DNA from: Cerioporus squamosus
Taxonomy: Eukaryota > Basidiomycota > Agaricomycetes > Polyporales > Polyporaceae
DNA length: 64,000 nt
Direction of reading: 5' to 3'
Assembly: GCA_022592435.1 (NCBI GenBank)
Contig: JABYQS010000141.1
Coordinates: 1 to 64,000, forward strand
Positions within the stretch are counted from its first letter, which is position 1, and each line of letters starts with the position of its first letter. The notes below the pieces were generated by a model. The model saw nothing but the letters and a program-made list of their open reading frames with translations, did not search any database and was not told the DNA's origin. The translations under genes and the position numbers were made by a program. Below are positions 1-12,328 of this stretch, in pieces.

Positions 1-476
1 CTACCTAGATGAAGAGCCCGATGATGGCGGCGAGGACGCTCTGGTCTGCGTCAGTCGCGCTCTCAGCGAGGGACGTGGTAGCATCGAACCCGTACCTTAC
101 ATCTGTCCGGGACTGCGCGTCCTGACGCTCGTGTTGGACAGCGACAGCCTCACACCACAGTCGTCCTACACACGCTGGCTGGATACCATCCGATACATGC
201 TCATTGCACGTGCGAGCCTCGGCTGTCCCATTCGCCGTCTAGCCGTGCAGCCCATGATTTAATCCAGAGTGCGCAGGGATATACGACGACAGGGTTGCGT
301 TCATGGACGAGGATTTGGCAGAATACGATTCGCTTTTTGAATACGTCGAGGACTTTACTCTGCACCGCTCGGGCGAGGATCCGGTCTCGTTTCCGGACCC
401 GGGCCAGGACTTAGACGAGGTCGAGCGGTACTGGACCATCGCTGAGGAGGACCGGCCGAGCTTCGATCATCAGTAG
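1..476 (+). pseudogene. 3' part of an LRR/F-box-like gene, frame interrupted
   Basis: The window opens inside a plus-strand reading frame whose product has the leucine-spaced look of the C-terminal half of Agaricomycete F-box/LRR proteins (segments such as CPGLRVLTLVL and SLGCPIRRLAVQP). That frame meets a TAA at 260-262. A second frame beginning with ATG at 303 carries a strongly acidic, Tyr/Trp-containing tail and ends with TAG at 474-476. The two halves read as one protein only if a frame change or a very short unrecognised intron lies near 255-300, and I see no good GT..AG pair there. The gene start lies outside the window. It may be a decayed gene, an assembly indel, or two unrelated frames. 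Confidence 0.4.
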
Positions 477-950
477 GGAGGGTAGTATGGACAACAAGTC
501 TACAACGCAGCTTCTGGATTGTACAATACTGTATATCCTTAGTTTCTCCGCGATTTGGCGTAGATGCGCTGATACTAGTACTTGTGCCCGTAGTACGAGA
601 AAGAGTACTCAACATGCCTCAGGTCCCCTCAAACATGTCAATACGTAGCCATTCCGATCCCATCATTGTTCGCAATTCCCCGAATTGATGCAACGGTATG
701 TGGCTATTCTGCAGACCGACGGATGGACCAGAATTGTCTCGACGAAGTCGGCGGTGGTGGACTTCCGAGCTAAGAAATGGAGGACGGCTGTGGCTCGATC
801 GTCATGAGTGCGGATTTGAGGTTCCATGGTTCGGGATGCGGCGAGTCAAGTTCACACCCACATCCTCCAAAATGACTGTCCAGGTACAGTACAATACAGT
901 ACATCTACACGTCGTCCACTTCAATCTCGCGATCCGCTAGCCGTGAGACC
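477..950. other. intergenic, nothing recognised
   Basis: No reading frame with protein-like composition or splice sites was found. This is the shared 3' flank between the plus-strand gene ending at 476 and the minus-strand membrane-protein gene ending at 951. Confidence 0.5.
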
Positions 951-2806
951 TCATACCGCGTGCACGACCTCGTCCAGCGAGGTCCTCGATCCACTGGCAA
1001 AGCTCGTCGGGTCAAACGAACCCACCGTCCCACCTTTCGTCCAAGTACCCTCCCTCTCCCCTTCGATGCCGTGCTCCGCCACCGGTAGAGTCTCTTGGTC
1101 CGAGTAATCGCTTTCGGTACCGCGCTCCGACTTGCTGTCCGCCTCCGCAGGAGCCGCCTCCACCCCAACGGCGCGCACGAAGCTCGGCGTCCCGTCCAGC
1201 GACACTCCGAAATGGAGCGGGTTGTCCGAGTCGAGCTTCATGTCCTGTCGGCTCGCGTCCTGCAGGTCCAGGAGGAACCGCGAGACGAGGACGACTGTCA
1301 GGCTGCAACACGGGCGACTCAGACTTGAGACCGTCTCAATGGCGCGAGGAGACGGGGGACTTACGGATCGGTGAACGCGGTAATGAGCGTCAGCGGCTCC
1401 GTAGGGGCTTGATCACCGAATGCCTACACAGTGCAGTCAGCGAGACGTTAAAGCTCCAAGGAGACAAAATATGTGCACGTACGAAAGCGAGGACGATGCG
1501 GAAGACAAGATGAAGAAGGTTCAAGATGGTGAGGATGCTATTATGCCCAAGGTGTCAGTGCAGCCCCGTATGTAGAGTTCAAGTCGCAACGCGTCGACGC
1601 ACATGAAGTACACCAGACCTATCCACGGACATGTGAGCCCACTTTCCCGAGATCTCATACGAGTGGCATGGGACTCACCGTTCCACCACATAACACCTGC
1701 GATCGACCCAGCCGCTCTGTGTGCAAATTGAGGCCGTCCCGGTCCGACCGCGAGTGTGCGCCACGTCGCGAGAACTAGGATGAGGTCGGAGAGTACCAAG
1801 CCCACCCGCGACACGATAGGAACTGAGCGCAGCGAACGTCAGGCGGTCAGTCGCGAGCGAAGATCGAGCGTAGCGTCGCATCACAACACAGGCTCACATC
1901 TGTTCCACTGCGTGAGCATCTCGAGTGAAGTATGGTGCAAAGCGATGACCACGAACATGATGAGTTCCGCCGAGGTGACCTGCAGGAGCAGAGTCTGGCA
2001 TCCCACGACGGGGTCAACGACTCCCGTGACGCCCTGCCCGTATTGTACCTGGACTCCGCAAGGCAGGTAGTGAGCACCAACCATCGCATCCGAAGCACCG
2101 ACCAGACAAGACGCACAAAGTTGACAACCAGCGGCGCGAGGGAGAGTACGAAGATGATAGTCGCGATAATCTTGCTTCGCGTCAACGCATGCGCTCGCAC
2201 TGCAGAGAAGACTACACCACCAACTTAGCCAGTGCGATACGCATCAAGTATACGGCCCACTCACCTGCGAAGGGGAGAAACGACGCGTCTGCGAGGAACT
2301 GGGCTGCTTTGGTGAGCTCACTACAGCTGCACACAAACCGGGCGCCGTCAATCGAAGCAGACGCAGAGGAGGGGCACAACTGGTACCTCTGGACGGTGAT
2401 AGGACGTGAGACTCGCACTGGAGGTGACAATATTCGTGAGACGTACCTCGTCAAGAAGATTCTGGGAAGCTACTGCAAAAGATAGGCCCGCACGCAGGAT
2501 CCCGACATACCGGATCGTGAAGAACAGCGCGGACGCGACAGTGAACTTTCGTGTCCAGAACAGCCTGACCTCCCGCTCGAACGTGATGAGGGAGTCATAC
2601 ACGATAAACGCTGCAGGCAAGATCTGCGTCAACACGGACGAGGATCTGACAGAGAGCAAAGTACGCACTCAGCGGCCCAAATAAGACAAGCTGCGTGGTT
2701 CTTCTGGAAAAGAAAAGTAAGTCCGCAATGAAACTCGACAACCTCGATATGCGTACATGGAACTGAAGACGGCAATGACTTGAGCTATCTCACCGGGAGA
2801 GGCCAT
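951..2806 (-). CDS. DUF6533-type multi-pass membrane protein
   Basis: This is a multi-exon gene for a roughly seven-helix membrane protein of the DUF6533 family, which is expanded in mushrooms and has no known function. The chosen start is the ATG at 2806, giving an N-terminus rich in EIAQVIAVFSS. The next exon has the family's first-helix signature, FIVYDSLITFEREVRLFW, followed by an aromatic ALFFTIRYVGIL helix. Further exons give hydrophobic segments near 2200-2100 and 1820-1760 (SRVGLVLSDLILVLATWR), then LVYFMCVDALRLEL near 1600. Around 1400-1300 the exon ending in ITAFTDP joins LTVVLVSRFLLDLQ through a clean GT..AG intron. The polar tail of about 75 residues ends with TGA at 951. Some middle junctions are unverified. 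The family is recognised from memory of its hallmark motifs, not from a search. Confidence 0.65.
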
Positions 2807-5440
2807 AATCGGACTGCAGCGAGAACACACAGGCACAACGGGCGACAACTCACTTATATGATCAAGAGACGGATGTCGAGGGCCGCCCTGGTTGCCAGAA
2901 GCACCCCGGGCTTCATCAAGGGAACGTACGGGTGGGGAATGAAGACGAACTCTGATCCACCTCCAGCTTGGTGGACCGACCTCGACATTTCCGTGGGAGA
3001 CCTACTCAAAGGGCGGAGGGTGTGTTATCGCCATGCACCTTGATAGTAGGTGACAGCACATCGAGGCACCGATGATCTTTCGTCCGATGGGAGCCACGAA
3101 CTCCCCACTGTATGCATCGGGTCCGCTTGGCAAGTGATCACTGACTGCGGTATGCACGCGGTACACATCGAAGGAGGAGGTACGTACTTCGCACCATCGT
3201 CATATATACACAGCGTCCTAGATGCCTGATCCCGCAGCAGGAATCTTGAAGCTTCGATCATGGTTAGAGACCTCGGTATGCGGCAGACTCCGTGGCTGCT
3301 TGGGACGACAAAACACGAACTGAAAGCTGAAGAGACTCGTCAACTACACACGGGTCGCAAGGCGTATGGGCACAGCCGTACAGTTGCAGCGTACGAAAAA
3401 GTGAATCTAAGTCGAGCGGCCAATTCCGCTCCTCCCAGATCCCCACAGCGAACTATCAAAGAGAGGGACGAAGTTGCACCGCGCTGGCGTAGAGGTAAAT
3501 CATGCATGATGTCGCATCACGTCCAGGGCAGAGGATGCTCGCATTCTCTCACAAGTCCTGTCCACACCCCACTATCACGGTGCGCAGTGACCTTCGTGAG
3601 AAGGTGCGGACTCAATGGCATCCGATCAACTTGGCCAACTCGACCGGACAGCGAAGAATTCGAGCTCACCTGCATGAAACGCGTCGACTGCGAGTCTTCG
3701 CGGGCAACATGACCGGTGCGCTCGATCAACGGCCTGCTAACAAACATGGTGAATGTTCAGTCGTAAACGCGTACCTACTCACCGCCCTATTGAAACCTAG
3801 CCCTCGACTGTTTCTTCTACGCGCACCGGTCGACCTGAGAGCCTCACCCAATTTGTCTCGAATGTATGCTCGTCCCTAAACACGAGCTACAATAACCCAA
3901 TCAGCCTCATACACTGAAGACACCCGGGCAGAGACACCAACGCACCCTGTCCCAAACGCCACGCGGGGCGAGCGTACCGGTATGGATGGCACCGACAGCA
4001 GACATCAGAACAAGAACCGCGCCAGATGAGACGTCCATCCCGTCAACGCCGTGCTCCACGGGGATGCCGCGCAAGCTCAACTATGTCTTCGTAGTGCTCC
4101 CGCGCCGGCTCGTTCGCGAGCATTTGAGATCTTCCAGCCCTCCCGCAGCAGAACCGACGACCGCATATCCGGATCGAGGGCAGACTTAGGAACGCACACG
4201 TAGTGCCGCACACCGAGGACGCCACCAAGCTCGTCCGTGCCGCTGGTACTCGATCGTCGGGCTCACGTAGTTCGACCTGCGAATGAGTCGACGTGCCGCC
4301 CTGTCTCATCGACGGCTTCAGTCCCAGTCCGCGCCGCATTCCAATGCCCGCACGACGCACCTAGAGCCTGCATGAGCCCTTTGCGCTGTAGGTATTCAGG
4401 GATAGCCAGATAGGGCTTCGTGGGGTCTGAGTCTTCCGATCACTCGTGCAGAGCCACGCGTACGGTCTCAGCTCAGCAGGGCGCGGGCTTGGACCCTAAC
4501 ATCTGCAGCTACATAGATTGCCTCTGGGAGAGCGCGATTGTCGTCTGCTCTGTATAGTATCCGCCGCTCGCTGCGTCCGGGCGCATACGCCGTTAAGGCT
4601 CGTTGGACTCAAAAAATCTGCGAACGTACCCGGGAAAGCGGGCGAGGTCAGAGTCAGGAGTGAGGGGGGAGAAGGGCGGAGAAGGCAAAGCCTTCGAGAG
4701 CTCGCCGGTAGATATCGCAATACGCGAAGATGCATATCACACAAATGCAACTCAAATCGACCGACCTCACCACTACGTACGAACACTCAGTAAGTGAGGC
4801 TTAAGGATGGTCTGTACCGGACAGTTCCCGCCAGAGCGAGGAAGGCAGGCACACGCCGACATGACAGACATGGCCAACTGGAGGACGACTCCCGAGTCCC
4901 GACCTCGGAGACTGCGTAGAGCATCTGCTGGAGATCTAGCATCCCATCGCAACAGTTTGCATTGACGTGGCGAACGTCATACCAACGCGCCGGCGGTCAC
5001 AGGTAGCAAGCGAGATACCCGACCGGGGTAGGATCCAGAACGCGAAGGAAGTATGTAGCAGTACTTACTTGCACGAAGGGCGTATTCACCTTCATGAACC
5101 CGAGATCCTCCGGCTGCTCCGCGAAACAGTCTTGCAGCGCTATGCGCTCCCCGATGGCTGCTTTCGCTGCATGCGGGTCCGTCTCCCAGCTCGCTTGCGT
5201 CCCTCGCCATCGTGCCTGGGCGTGTTTTGATGGGTCGTATGGCGGTCTGGAGAGCGGAGAAAAGAGCGACAAAAGTGAGGCGAGAGAGGGGAAGAGACAG
5301 AGCAGACACGAGACCGAGAGAGCGAGATGAAGGGAAGAGAGCGAGCGAGACGGGGAAGCAGACGGCGAGGAAGAAGACAAGGACAGCGTCGAGCACAGCG
5401 CCCACGACGAGCAGCTCTCCAAGCTCGGGTTAGGGTTCTG
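2807..5440. other. long stretch without a confident gene
   Basis: Several short minus-strand frames look weakly protein-like. 3261-2880 could encode two or three exons (segments YSGEFVAPIGRKIIG and FVFIPHPYVPLMKPG) with a plausible GT..AG intron. 4360-4040 and 5240-5060 contain segments such as VLLREGWKISNARERAG and IGERIALQDCFAEQPED. None can be joined into a gene I recognise. 5240-5400 is purine-rich low-complexity sequence on the plus strand. Possibly one or two diverged or decayed genes on the minus strand. Confidence 0.35.
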
Positions 5441-5444
5441 AACC

Positions 5445-6470
5445 GTGTCTCCGTGCCGCTCGGACTCGCGACGTCCACCGCGCTCGACTTCTCCCTCGCT
5501 CGCTACTTTCTATGTTCTGGCGACCGTCGTACTACGCTCCGCGAGCTCGACATACAAATTCGTCGCTTTTTTTCGGGGGTACAACAAGGATCTCATCACC
5601 GACCTATTCCTTGGAGATTTGTCGGACGTGCGCTCGGGCTCTCATGCGCGGTGAAGACACTCGAGATCGGGAGCCTCAGCCCTCCGAGTCTGGGCGGACA
5701 CCTGCTCGCGAACGCCCTTGAGCGTGAGCTTGGGACTCGGACGGGGCTGGTGGGCATCGGAGCCCAGGAAGGAGCGGACGAGGGGCCGCGAGCGGGGGTT
5801 GAGGGGGATCTTCGGGAGTGCGGGCACGGAGGATGCGAGTGCGTGGACTGGGGTGAACGAGCTCGTCGTGCTGCCCGCGGGTCAAGGAGCCAGGCATGCG
5901 GAAGGACGTCACGGTGAGCACCTACTCTCGTGTCTTGCGGACCGGGATGCTGATCATAGCTGTCAATCCCAGAGCGACCTTGCCTCGATGCTGCTGCCGC
6001 TCGCGAACACGCTCTCGACATTCGTCCTGCACTGGGACCGCACCTCCGTCCCTTTCGCCCGCACGTCGTCCGACAACGACCCGGACGACTACGGGTTCCC
6101 GGCGACGTCATGGGGCTCGAGGACAGAATGCTTCGCATGGCAGGTCGCGGAGCAGATGCCTGCGCTTCGCTATCTCTTCGTCGAGATCCTGCACGACAGC
6201 CGGAGACCTCCATATCAGTTCAACTTCTCGCCCTCCGCATCTCTCGTGGACGGTATCAGCAAGTCGAACCCGCCACCTGCCACGGTCTCGAGTTCGAGGC
6301 CGGGCGCGGATGCGTGGATGACCGAGGACGGAGAGAGAAGATACGAGCGGTGGTTCTGGCGCGTGGATGGCTCGGAGGGGTGGTTATGCCTCGATCTGCT
6401 CAGTGAGTCGGCGGCACAGAAGCTCATGGAGGCCGAGGGGCTGACGTTCGAGGATCGGGTGCGGTACTAG
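5445..6470 (+). CDS. F-box/LRR-like protein, C-terminal part clear
   Basis: The best-supported exon covers about 5960-6470 and ends with TAG. It encodes leucine-patterned segments (LASMLLPLANTLSTFVLHW, QMPALRYLFVEIL) and a Trp-rich acidic tail that are typical of the C-terminal region of Agaricomycete F-box/LRR proteins. Upstream segments such as LFLGDLSDVRS (near 5610) and AVKTLEIGSLSPPSLGG (near 5650-5700) probably belong to earlier exons, in different frames, separated by short introns. I could not find the F-box itself or a convincing start codon, so the 5' limit is approximate and the gene may be truncated. Function is unknown; proteins of this type are usually SCF ubiquitin-ligase substrate adaptors. 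Confidence 0.45.
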
Positions 6471-6561
6471 CGCAGGTGGCTGAGAGCCCGGTCAGTCTCT
6501 CGCCTTCGCGAGCTCGTTGACTGGTACGCGACCCGTTCTTTCCCTGGCTGCTCCCGGGAGG

Positions 6562-6579
6562 TAACGGTTATTACCGTTA
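6562..6579. other. short perfect hairpin between convergent genes
   Basis: The sequence reads TAACGGT, loop TATT, then ACCGTTA: a 7-bp perfect stem. It sits between the plus-strand gene ending at 6470 and the minus-strand WD40 gene ending at 6743. It could be a 3'-end structure or chance. Confidence 0.3.
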
Positions 6580-6742
6580 GATCGCATGTCAGACAGTTGA
6601 GATAGTATTGACGCATGAAGTCACTCCAACGTGATGGTATAACTCTAGGCAAGAAGGAAATGATACAGTAAGTACACCAAATCGGAGCCTCGGAGCCCAG
6701 TCGCGCATCCGTAACGATCATGCACTGTCGACCTATTTAGGC

Positions 6743-7967
6743 TCAACAAAGCGGTGCATCCCTGACGAACATAGACAACGCATGTGCGCAAACCCGTCCA
6801 AACTTATCCGCTGATACCAAGGTCTTCCCGTCCGCCGAGAACACAACGTGCGTCACCTCCATATCATGGTCCACGAAGGTCCACAGGAGCGATCCGTCCC
6901 CGACGCTCCACAGGCGCACGACGGTGTCTCCGGAGGCGGTGGCAACATACCGCTCGCAGTGAGAGAAGCACGCAGCCCGGATCGGTCCCGTGTGATCCTG
7001 GAGAGAGACATGGAGAGAGAGCTCAGTGACATCCCTCAGACCACCTTGCGCGCGACGTCCGAAGTCACCTCCCCGCCGCAGCACCCATGCCGTCTCTCCT
7101 ACATTTGAGTATGCCATGAGGAAGGTGCGGTGCGGTGACACTAATAAGCTAACCACTGGGCGGTAGTATAGGGGCAGTCGGAGGACGCCCGTGGTTCTGT
7201 CGTGGCTAGCGGGAACATGGATATGTCCCACCAACGGAGGGTGCCGTCACTGAAACCCACAACAAGCTGGTCATCGCCGACGAGGCTCGCGCAAGACGGC
7301 GCGACGGGGTCCCACGGTTCCGTGCGGCTGTGCGTCAAGTTGTGCACTTCGTACGCGGGAGCGGACTCCTCGTCGACCATGCGCCAAATCTTGCGCGACG
7401 GTTTGACAACCTTCGTGCTTGTGCTCGCGACAGTTCTGCCGCTGGGCGATAGCTGCCAGTGGAGGAAACCGGCAGACTCGGAGTCGTCCATGACAGCTTC
7501 TTCTAGACAAAAGTAAGGGAGCGGGGCAACTGACAGCGTGGAACTTCGGATCCCCTGGGCGCTGCAGACGCACCCTGACAATCGAGCGGGAGGTCGACCT
7601 GTTCGCCGTGTATCCCAATACGGAGAGAATGTCATGGTGGGGACCGTCGCTTCGCCACGCGCAGGAGAGCGCAGGCCCACCAACTTCAACAGAGGTGACC
7701 AGGGAGCCGTCAGCGACGCGATAGACGAGAAGATCGGAATCGTTGGCGGCGGCCAAGAACTCGCCGGTATCCGAGAAGGCGAGAGTGTTGATCAGACCGT
7801 TCTGTGCGGGGCACTGTATCTCGACGAGAACCGTCTGTGCGAACGGCATTTCGCTCCATATGATGATGGTGCCAGTCTGCTGCGCTTGTCGCGATGTATC
7901 GGCCGTCCGGTGAGGCAGCTGCGGCTGTAACACTCGCGTCGTGACCGAGGCGTCCCTGTCCATCGGC
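6743..7967 (-). CDS. WD40-repeat protein (possibly the C-terminal half of an F-box-WD40 protein)
   Basis: The encoded protein is a beta-propeller of WD40 repeats. Repeat-like units include SPDGRYIATS..GTIIIWSEM near 7920-7840, TGEFLAAANDSDLLVYRV near 7760-7700, GDDQLVVGFSDGTLRWWD near 7290-7220, and the C-terminal units CERYVATASGDTVVRLWSV and FSADGKTLVSADKFGRVC. It ends with TGA at 6743. A GACTGG at about 7874 carries one base too many relative to the expected A-D-G-T-I-I-I-W, shifting the frame, and a second frame change is needed around 7150-7230. No independent N-terminal exon or start codon is seen. The first exon can be spliced in frame to the F-box gene next door. WD40 propellers are binding platforms; the partner is unknown. 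Confidence 0.6.
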
Positions 7968-7969
7968 AT

Positions 7970-9281
7970 TCACTGGTGAACATGTGAGCCTTCAAGGCAG
8001 GGAACAATTGGTGGACAAGTATCGTACATACCCGATGAGCACTGTACCTGCAACAGTCTGCGCTCGTGGAGACGCGGAAAGCAGCTGCAGATCAATTTAG
8101 ACCAGAATGCGAGTCTGTTCCGTTTGGCCTGTGGTATCCAGACGACTAAAGGCAGTGTCCCAAGCCAAATGATGACATCCTCGAGTGACTCACACCTCTG
8201 CACGACAGTGCGGTCGCTCCATGTCTGCGCGAGATCGCGGCTGTCAGCACGACTTGTGAAGGTCATCGTCAAGTAACGGAGGGTGCTCGGTAGTGCAGTG
8301 CTGAGTATCTGGATAATCCCGTCGGTTACCCCCGCAATCCAGGACCCCGTGTTTTCCTCGGTGATGATCTCTAGTGATTGCAGGTGCTTGAACTCGGACA
8401 AGTCAAGACCGATATCCCCGTCTGTATGAACTCAGCAACGGTTAGCGATGGCCCGAAACCAGGGCTAGCTTCTGTCAAGGCATACCTTTTGCAGAAGCCA
8501 TGACGAGGCCCGAGTCGAACCGCAGGAACTCCAGCGACGAGAGGGACATCTGGATGATAAGGCGGACGGCAAGGACGTCTGAGCCTTCTATCTGATCGAA
8601 AACGGTCAGTCTTAAGACACGCCTGCCTGCCAGACATACATAAGAGCTGCGACGCACCATCACATTAGACAAACATTTGCATTTGTCGCGGAAACGTGTT
8701 ATGCCAGTGGCATCTCCGCCCGTCGGTTTGCCTTTGTCCAGGAAGCGCAGCTCCGTGCAGTCGAGCCGTCGCAGTCGTGGCAATGCGATCAAGAGCCGTG
8801 CAAACTCCGCGTACGCGCGAAAATTCAGCGGTCCTAGTGTTAGCTCTTCCACGTGTAGATACGTCCGAATATGGATCAGTGTGGTGCGATGGAAAGAGAG
8901 AATGGGATCGTCATTGGACGAGAACATCGATAATGATTCCTGAAGACCATAGCTTCGCAACTTTGGAAGCCGCGATAACAAGGCCACGGGGATAGTCTCC
9001 ATGAGCGATAGAGGGTTCTTCTCGCTATACGCGGGTGAGACGGAGAGGTTTCGGACGCAATTGGCCATACCAGGGTTGACGCGGAAGTAATCGCAGATGG
9101 AGTAGAGGTCTTCTCTCGACCGTACACGTATGGAGGCCACGAGATGATAGCGAGCGCGAGGAAGCCATCCGCGACAGGTTAAGGAGCAGCTGCGAAGCGA
9201 CTCAACGTCCCTGCTGAGTTGGTCGATGATGTTCTCCGCGACGTCGAGCAGGACGTAAGGCAGCTCTGAGAGGGTCGACAT
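7970..9281 (-). CDS. F-box domain protein
   Basis: The start is ATG at 9281, just upstream of the F-box (residues about 5-45: LPYVLLDVAENIIDQL, then SLRSCSLTCRGWLPRARYHL). Leucine-rich segments follow (LPKLRSYGLQ, VEELTLGPLNF, LPRLRRLDCTELRFL, SLSSLEFLRFD). There are two exons, 8486-9281 and 7970-8421, separated by a 64-nt GT..AG intron; the joined length is 1248 nt, or 415 residues. F-box proteins bind SKP1 and present substrates to SCF ubiquitin ligases; the substrate here is unknown. The TGA at 7970 lies only 38 nt beyond a strong GTATGT donor that would splice into the adjacent WD40 exons, so the true C-terminus is uncertain (see findings). The F-box reading frame itself is undamaged. Confidence 0.7.
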
Positions 9282-12200
9282 GGTGGGAGGAGGATAGAGC
9301 GAATACACAGTATAATGGGTCGCGGCGACATGACTCTGACACGTACTGGAGCCTGCTGTGCCTGTCATATTCGGTTTCCGCATGCACGGATCTTATATAC
9401 CTGTCCACGCACCACTAGCTCTGGATGCTCCCTTCTGTGCCACCAGGGCTCGTTGCTTCATCTGAGCTTATCCTGTGAGTATGGTTCGCTCCATTGCTTG
9501 TCCGTGCCCGAATTGGGGTGGAATTACTTAGCAGCGCGTGGACGCCAACGAGTACAGGTCGAAGTTGCAGATCGGGCATTGCCGCGTGATATGACGCCTA
9601 GCCCGCAGCGAGTGCGCAAATCAAGGACAGCTGCTTGGACACCAGCTGTACACCTCGCGGACGTACATCGACGCTTCTGTGGCAACGGCAGTGCAGTGCA
9701 CCTCCGGGTGCCTCGTCCAGGCGGGACGAAGTTCAGTGGCTGCTGCTGAACGTGCGAGCCAAACCGGACATCTTGTCTGAGAAGATTAGCGACTATCGCG
9801 ACGGTCGGCAGGAGGTTGTACCGCGAAGAAACAGGTCAGGCATCATCCGGATGTGTCTTGCTTGTAAGGCTTAAGGCATATAAGGATTCTCTAGGGACAA
9901 TTTCCCAACAATCAACGGACATAAAAGTCAGCCGCAGCGTCATACGCAACCACTGCCACAAACTACTCACCATCGACTGCACTCCAATACATTGCTGGGG
10001 TCACGCCGGTCCCCGGGTTTTACACCAGGCATAATGAGACGGACGAGGAGGATGGGCTCGTGGAGGACCGTCGCAGACTCGCAGCAGCTTGCAGCTCGAC
10101 TGGGAAAGCGCAGGCATACCAGACCAATGTCGACACTCCCTGGTCCCGGAGCCTCGATTTACTCTCTGCCCACGCTTGCCCTGCGGTCGGGCTTCTTGCA
10201 GAGCTATGGAGTGTCGCGGTCGCGCGCCGTCCTCGGGCCGTCCGACTCGGGTGGCGCACTGGCATGTACTTCTAGCCTGAGCACCGCACAACGGCAGGGC
10301 ACACCATCGCGCCTCGGGTCCCGACGGGCCTCGCTTGAAGTAGGAAACAAACTCCGAGTCGGACGCAGCACATGCTCGCAGCAAGGAAGCGATCCTGATG
10401 AGAGCGAGCAAGCGCGCGTCGGTGCGTCGGCTTCAAGTTCCAAGGCCAGCGGAAGGTCGCAGTACTTCTCCGCACCAGCAGTACGCGGAGCGTATCCCAC
10501 AAATTCTCGATGGACTCGAGTGACGAGTCTCGCGGTGAGCGTCCCATGTACCTCGTGAACCGTGGCGGGCGATGTCCGCGGTTCGCGGTCCTACGTAAAC
10601 GTTGAAGTTTTAGAGTTGAACTTGGATCATTAAAGGCCATGGCAGCGGACATACGATATACGGTGCACGGCACACGTACCGACCGGCTGAGCTCCGCACT
10701 CTCCAGCACTTGTTGTGGCCCGTCTTGTCGGCCTAGTGCTCACGATGCATGAGAAGAGGGCGTGATACCAAGTGATGCAGATAACTCACGACAAATGCCA
10801 GTGTCGATGCCAGGGAAGGAGTTCCTGTCCCGGCTACGAGCGCGGAACATTCGATCGCGAAGTAGAGGTGCAACTCGCCACTTGCGAGTGCGCGGATCCA
10901 CCAACCGCCCAGATCTCCCCGGCGCGCACGCTTCGCGTTCGGGTTCACGTTCGGCTCCTCGGTGGCTGTTAGTGTTCACTACTGAATGTGCAGCCTTCCG
11001 CAAGCCAAGAACTCGACGCGGATGTGAGCAGTCCACCACCTTCCGCAGCCGCCGCATAGCGAGTGCGAAGAGCCTACCTCAGGGATCACTTTAACGGCCA
11101 AGTCAGCCGTCGCAGAAGGAGCAAGCCCAGCAGCCCCGCGTTACTCACCTTCGTACATCAGATAACCTGGACGAGGTCTAAGGAATGGTCGGTACTCCAA
11201 GGAACGGTTGGTACGATGCCCGTTGTTCGCCCTGGGATTTGGCGGAACAGGACCACACTCCGAGTTATTCGTACTGAGAGTCGCATGCGCCGGTTGGAGT
11301 GCGGGGGATCGCACATGCGCGGCACGCACACAGCGCAGAAGTTAGAACACAGAACGAAGGGAAACAGAGAACTTCAACAATGCATAGTAGGCGGTTAATG
11401 TTGGTGTCGAGTAGCAAGTTGTGCAGACACCGTGGAGAGTGCCAGTACAGTATCGGGAGTGCTCACTTTCAGCCGCCCAATTTGTCTTGCTTGAAGTTGT
11501 CGAGAACGAGCCTGAGGCGGGGCGCAAGTCCGACAAGTTCGATGAATGCGCAAGAAGACGCCACACCGAGGATTACAACCGAGAGCTGCCTTCCTGAACG
11601 TATCACCATGTCGAAACTTGCGAAGGCGGCCAGAGGAAGAATGAACGCGAATGCCCGCGGCCTTGTGTCCTCGACCGACGATGGGCGATACTTAGAATTG
11701 CAAGCTTCAGAATGTCCTGTGATTCAGTGAGCATTCCTACCATTACTTAAGAGGACGCACGCTCTCTTCTACGTTTCAGAGTCGCTGCAAGGGGTATACA
11801 TAGCCATCGGAGTCTTGGCTGAGATTGACAGTGAGAACTTCGAACCACGTCGTTGCCGCCTCATCTGGGGTTAGGGTTCCAAGATAGGCTGCGTGCGTAT
11901 TGCAAGCGACCGAACTTAGCTTGTTTCCGTCACCCAACTCAACTTCCAACAAGTCCCGAGTCGCATTCACGCTCTGCTTCACAGATGTATCTCGTCCTAT
12001 GCGACTAAGCTTCTGGTACGCGGGAATCTATGTTCATCGACTCGACAACTTCGTTCTCTGCTTGCTTGCCATGATCCAAGACATGCTAGGAGCGGTGTGT
12101 GGTCCTACTTACTACCAGTAAGTAAGCGCTATACACTCGCTACACGGTTGCCCTCGTCCCCTTTTGCTGACGCGAAAAACAGCGCGCCACATCTCTCTCC

Positions 12201-12328
12201 GCTTTCCAGCACGCTCGGCACGTCCAATGTACGATTGCAAATGTACCGAATCTCGGAACCCGCGAGTCAGCTGCGCAGCATTTCCAAGAAGCGCATGAAG
12301 ATAGCTCCCAACTCAGTCACCATCCCTC
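9282..12328. other. 3-kb stretch with no confident gene
   Basis: Scattered minus-strand frames have partly hydrophobic or ordered composition: near 11680-11490 (AFAFILPLAAFASFDMVI and VASSCAFIELVGLAPRLRL), near 11980-11780 (an acidic segment ending YVYPLQRL), near 10870-10740 and near 10600-10400. They are not joined by obvious introns and match no family I can name. They may be remains of one or two membrane-protein genes. Confidence 0.35.
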
